Assembly (NCBI RefSeq): GCF_003240585.1
Contig: NZ_PCDP01000084.1
Location: 1-52,780 of the forward strand
DNA from: Arminella tubonensis
GTDB taxonomy: Bacteria > Pseudomonadota > Alphaproteobacteria > Rhizobiales > Rhizobiaceae
Reading direction: 5' to 3'
Length of the DNA: 52,780 nucleotides
Shown here: one piece after another, positions 52,599-52,780 of the stretch
How the letters are laid out: the number at the start of each line of letters is the position of its first letter
Position numbering within the stretch: the first letter of the stretch is position 1
Notes under the pieces: generated by a model
The model's input: only the letters and a program-made list of their open reading frames with translations
Databases searched by the model: none
What the model was told of the DNA's origin: nothing
Program-made: the position numbers and the translations under genes

Positions 52599-52780
52599 TC
52601 AGGCGGCGCGGCGGCTGTTGTGCTGTTGCGGTGCCTGGCGGCCGTCGCTGATGCGGAAGCCGCGGATGAGGTCGAGCAGGTCCTCGGTGTCGTTGGCCAG
52701 CGTCTCGGCCGATGCCGTGGTTTCCTCGGCCATGGCGGCGTTCTGCTGGGTGGCGGCGTCGAGCTGGTTCATCGAGGATG
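52599..52780 (-). CDS. Methyl-accepting chemotaxis protein, C-terminal fragment
   Basis: On minus, an open frame runs from the window edge to TGA at 52599-52601. The residues SMNQLDAATQQNAAMAEETT, ending in the tail DLLDLIRGFRISDGRQAP-x-RRAA, are the end of the MCP cytoplasmic signalling domain, including a methylation-helix block (QQNAAMAEETT). The sensor, HAMP and hairpin tip lie outside the window. No C-terminal pentapeptide for CheR docking is present. Confidence 0.85.
   Translation of the reverse strand, partial: SSMNQLDAATQQNAAMAEETTASAETLANDTEDLLDLIRGFRISDGRQAPQQHNSRRAA

Noticed and set aside
1..52780. CRISPR arrays, tRNA or rRNA genes, insertion sequences, attachment sites, replication origin
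   Set aside because: No regularly spaced repeats, cloverleaf-like sequences, transposase or integrase proteins, or repABC-type genes were seen on either strand.

Overview
The window is about 52.8 kb of GC-rich chromosome or large-plasmid DNA from an alphaproteobacterium, most likely Rhizobiaceae (Rhizobium/Agrobacterium type). The reasons are the many complete ABC uptake systems, each packed with its own catabolic enzymes, a DUF982 protein, a class III cyclase, rhizobial-style proteins throughout, and a conserved transporter/monooxygenase cluster known from Agrobacterium vitis. I see no tRNA, rRNA, CRISPR array, transposase, integrase or replication origin. It reads as an accessory carbohydrate and small-molecule catabolism region.

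Layout. (1) 1-233: 3' end of purU. (2) 357-9459, minus strand: an eight-gene polyol/ketose operon. In transcription order it encodes a ribose-type ABC ATPase, permease and binding protein, a GolD/D-threitol-type dehydrogenase, DhaK, DhaL, a SorC regulator fused to a second DhaK, and a second DhaL. The likely route is import of a C3-C4 polyol, oxidation to a ketose and phosphorylation. (3) 9822-12172, minus: a class III aminotransferase-fold phospho-lyase overlapping an APH-fold kinase, resembling hydroxylysine kinase plus phosphohydroxylysine phospho-lyase. (4) 12276-20516: an amino-sugar-like locus with a ROK regulator, SIS deaminase/isomerase, BadF-type kinase, a complete CUT1 ABC transporter and an SDR dehydrogenase. 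(5) 20548-26813: small housekeeping and stress genes (DUF982, cold-shock protein, GNAT, ABM-like, Mop, TrmO, free Met-R-sulfoxide reductase, DUF6314) and an adenylate/guanylate cyclase.

(6) 26966-31009: a second ribose/fructose-type ABC system split around a divergent promoter. Permease and ATPase are on minus; an NAD-dependent epimerase and the binding protein are on plus. A methyltransferase remnant follows. (7) 31590-39139: a peptide/nickel-type ABC transporter followed by a luciferase-like flavin monooxygenase, a CMD-domain protein and an AhpD-like peroxidase. This is a recurrent gene set without a known substrate and the best candidate for an uncharacterised system. (8) 39298-42840, minus: polysaccharide genes (flippase, glycosyltransferase, acyltransferase). 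(9) 43238-44152: a DUF1003 membrane protein. (10) 44483-50677: a branched-chain-amino-acid-type ABC transporter ending in a GMC alcohol/choline dehydrogenase-like flavoenzyme. (11) 50785-52527: a two-domain phospholipase-D-fold protein. (12) 52599-52780, minus: the C-terminal tail of a methyl-accepting chemotaxis protein.

The strongest unusual signals are the SorC-DhaK regulator/kinase fusion inside an operon that already has a complete DhaK/DhaL pair, the LLM-CMD-AhpD transporter cluster, the PLD-fold protein with one altered HKD motif, and intergenic hairpins directly after two binding-protein genes. All functional assignments rest on reading the translated sequences and recalled family features; no database search was run.
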